From: JABDBK01 sp964453575 | Lineage (GTDB): Bacteria; Pseudomonadota; Gammaproteobacteria; DSM-16500 | NCBI GenBank assembly: GCA_964453575.1 | Contig: CAYVRW010000059.1 | Coordinates: forward strand, 1 to 14,801 | Direction: 5' to 3' | Length of the DNA stretch: 14,801 bases | Shown: positions 14,114 to 14,801 of the stretch, one piece after another | Numbering within the stretch: position 1 is the stretch's first letter | How the letters are laid out: the number at the start of each line of letters is the position of its first letter | The notes under the pieces: model-generated | Databases searched by the model: none | Told to the model about the DNA's origin: nothing | The model's input: the letters and a program-made list of their open reading frames with translations, nothing else | Translations under genes and position numbers: made by a program

Positions 14114-14234
14114 TTTCTGCAGAAGAAGGCGAGATATTCATTTTTTAGCGACTTGTTGTCAGGATGACAACACCAAGCACAGGGATGTGCTGTTTGGAGC
14201 GTAAAAATGAATATCTCGCCTTCTTCTGCAGAAA
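14114..14234. repeat. 121-bp inverted-repeat element with 32-bp perfect stem
   Basis: Bases 14114-14145 and 14203-14234 are perfect 32-base inverted repeats. The ends are TTTCTGCAGAAG and its complement. The 57-base interior holds two further hairpins. One has an 8-bp stem TGTTGTCA (14154-14161) with TGACAACA (14165-14172). The other has a 6-bp stem AGCACA (14176-14181) with TGTGCT (14186-14191) and loop GGGA. The element fills the gap between the isovaleryl-CoA dehydrogenase stop and the next gene. It may be a MITE-like mobile palindrome, or an RNA processing site within the operon. No target duplication, transposase or second copy is visible in the window. Confidence 0.85.
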
Positions 14235-14260
14235 TAAATTTAAATGAAAGGAATAAACAA

Positions 14261-14801
14261 ATGGATTTTCGAACCCAACTAAATCCAAAAGATGAAATTT
14301 TTCAGCGTAATAGCGAAGTGATGCAATCACTCGTCAATGATTTGAAAAGTAAATTAGCACTTATTGCTAAAGGCGGCAATAAAAAAGCAAGAGAACGGCA
14401 TTTACAACATGGTAAATTATCCGCGCGAGAACGCATTCAGTTATTGTTAGATTCAGGTTCCGATTTTTTGGAATTATCAGCTTTTGCAGGTTATGAATTA
14501 TACCCTGATGAAATACCTGCTGCTGGGATTATTACGGGCATTGGACGCATTCATAACATTGAATGCATGCTTATTGTGAATGATGCAACTGTAAAAGGCG
14601 GAACGTATTATCCAATCACTGTCAAAAAACATTTACGCGCCCAACAAATTGCCGCAGAAAACCGCTTGCCCTGTATTTATTTAGTGGATTCAGGCGGCGC
14701 TTATTTACCGAAACAAGATGAAGTATTTCCAGACGTCAATCATTTTGGACGAATATTTTATAATCAAGCCAATATGTCAGCACAAGGTATTCCACAAATT
14801 G
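14261..14801 (+). CDS. mccB: Methylcrotonyl-CoA carboxylase beta (carboxyltransferase) subunit, 5' part
   Basis: The first 180 residues of a biotin-dependent acyl-CoA carboxyltransferase, cut by the window edge. ATG 14261 follows AAAGGA by 8 bases. The opening contains the family segment GKLSARERIQLLLDSGSDFLEL (written here in two parts: GKLSARERIQ, LLLDSGSDFLEL). VNDATVKGGTYYP, SGGAYLPKQDEVFPD and FGRIFYNQANMSAQGIPQI are characteristic of methylcrotonyl-CoA carboxylase rather than propionyl-CoA carboxylase. It carboxylates 3-methylcrotonyl-CoA to 3-methylglutaconyl-CoA together with a biotin-carrying alpha subunit that should lie further downstream. It belongs to the same pathway as the preceding gene, but the 121-bp palindrome lies between them. 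Confidence 0.92.
   Translation, partial: MDFRTQLNPKDEIFQRNSEVMQSLVNDLKSKLALIAKGGNKKARERHLQHGKLSARERIQLLLDSGSDFLELSAFAGYELYPDEIPAAGIITGIGRIHNIECMLIVNDATVKGGTYYPITVKKHLRAQQIAAENRLPCIYLVDSGGAYLPKQDEVFPDVNHFGRIFYNQANMSAQGIPQI

Noticed and set aside
13998..14204. Small plus-strand frame reaching into the 121-bp palindrome
   Set aside because: It overlaps the end of isovaleryl-CoA dehydrogenase in another frame and has no supporting motif or ribosome site.

Overview
The window suggests an AT-rich gammaproteobacterium, and the gene types fit the order Legionellales (Coxiella, Legionella and relatives). This is inferred from gene content and reading of protein motifs, not from a database search. Coding density is high and every gene of normal length is intact. 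Two exceptions are the methylcrotonyl-CoA carboxylase beta gene, cut by the right edge, and a terminator-like REP palindrome at the left edge.

Left region (1-726): one small lipoprotein gene on the minus strand, ending against a GC-rich palindrome with a T-run that looks like both a REP element and a terminator.

Plasmid-type module (about 760-5580): a near-complete low-copy replicon backbone. On the minus strand lies a tightly coupled operon parA - parB - small tandem ribbon-helix-helix gene. Divergent to it is a Rep_3-type initiator gene. An AT-rich stretch and five 15-bp iterons at 21-22 bp spacing lie between them, and the last two iterons run into the rep coding sequence. Two further iteron copies, in the opposite orientation, lie at the other end of the par operon next to a parS-like palindrome and a set of helically phased ATCAAT half-sites. 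A vapBC toxin-antitoxin operon with a clear promoter and double operator closes the module. The surroundings are ordinary chromosomal metabolism, so the simplest reading is an integrated plasmid. A plasmid or chromid carrying metabolic genes is the alternative.

Middle region (5672-9657, all minus): the 23S rRNA methyltransferase RlmI, a secreted L,D-transpeptidase with a peptidoglycan-binding domain, and an unrecognised 455-residue coiled-coil and proline-rich protein.

Right region (9770-14801, plus): a compact operon for E1alpha, E1beta and E2 of a 2-oxo acid dehydrogenase (genes overlapping by 8 and 4 bases), then isovaleryl-CoA dehydrogenase and methylcrotonyl-CoA carboxylase beta. Together these match the early steps of leucine breakdown: 2-oxoisocaproate to isovaleryl-CoA to 3-methylcrotonyl-CoA to 3-methylglutaconyl-CoA. 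The E1alpha sequence itself looks more like Gram-positive-type pyruvate dehydrogenase. A striking 121-bp inverted repeat with a 32-bp perfect stem and two inner hairpins separates the last two genes.
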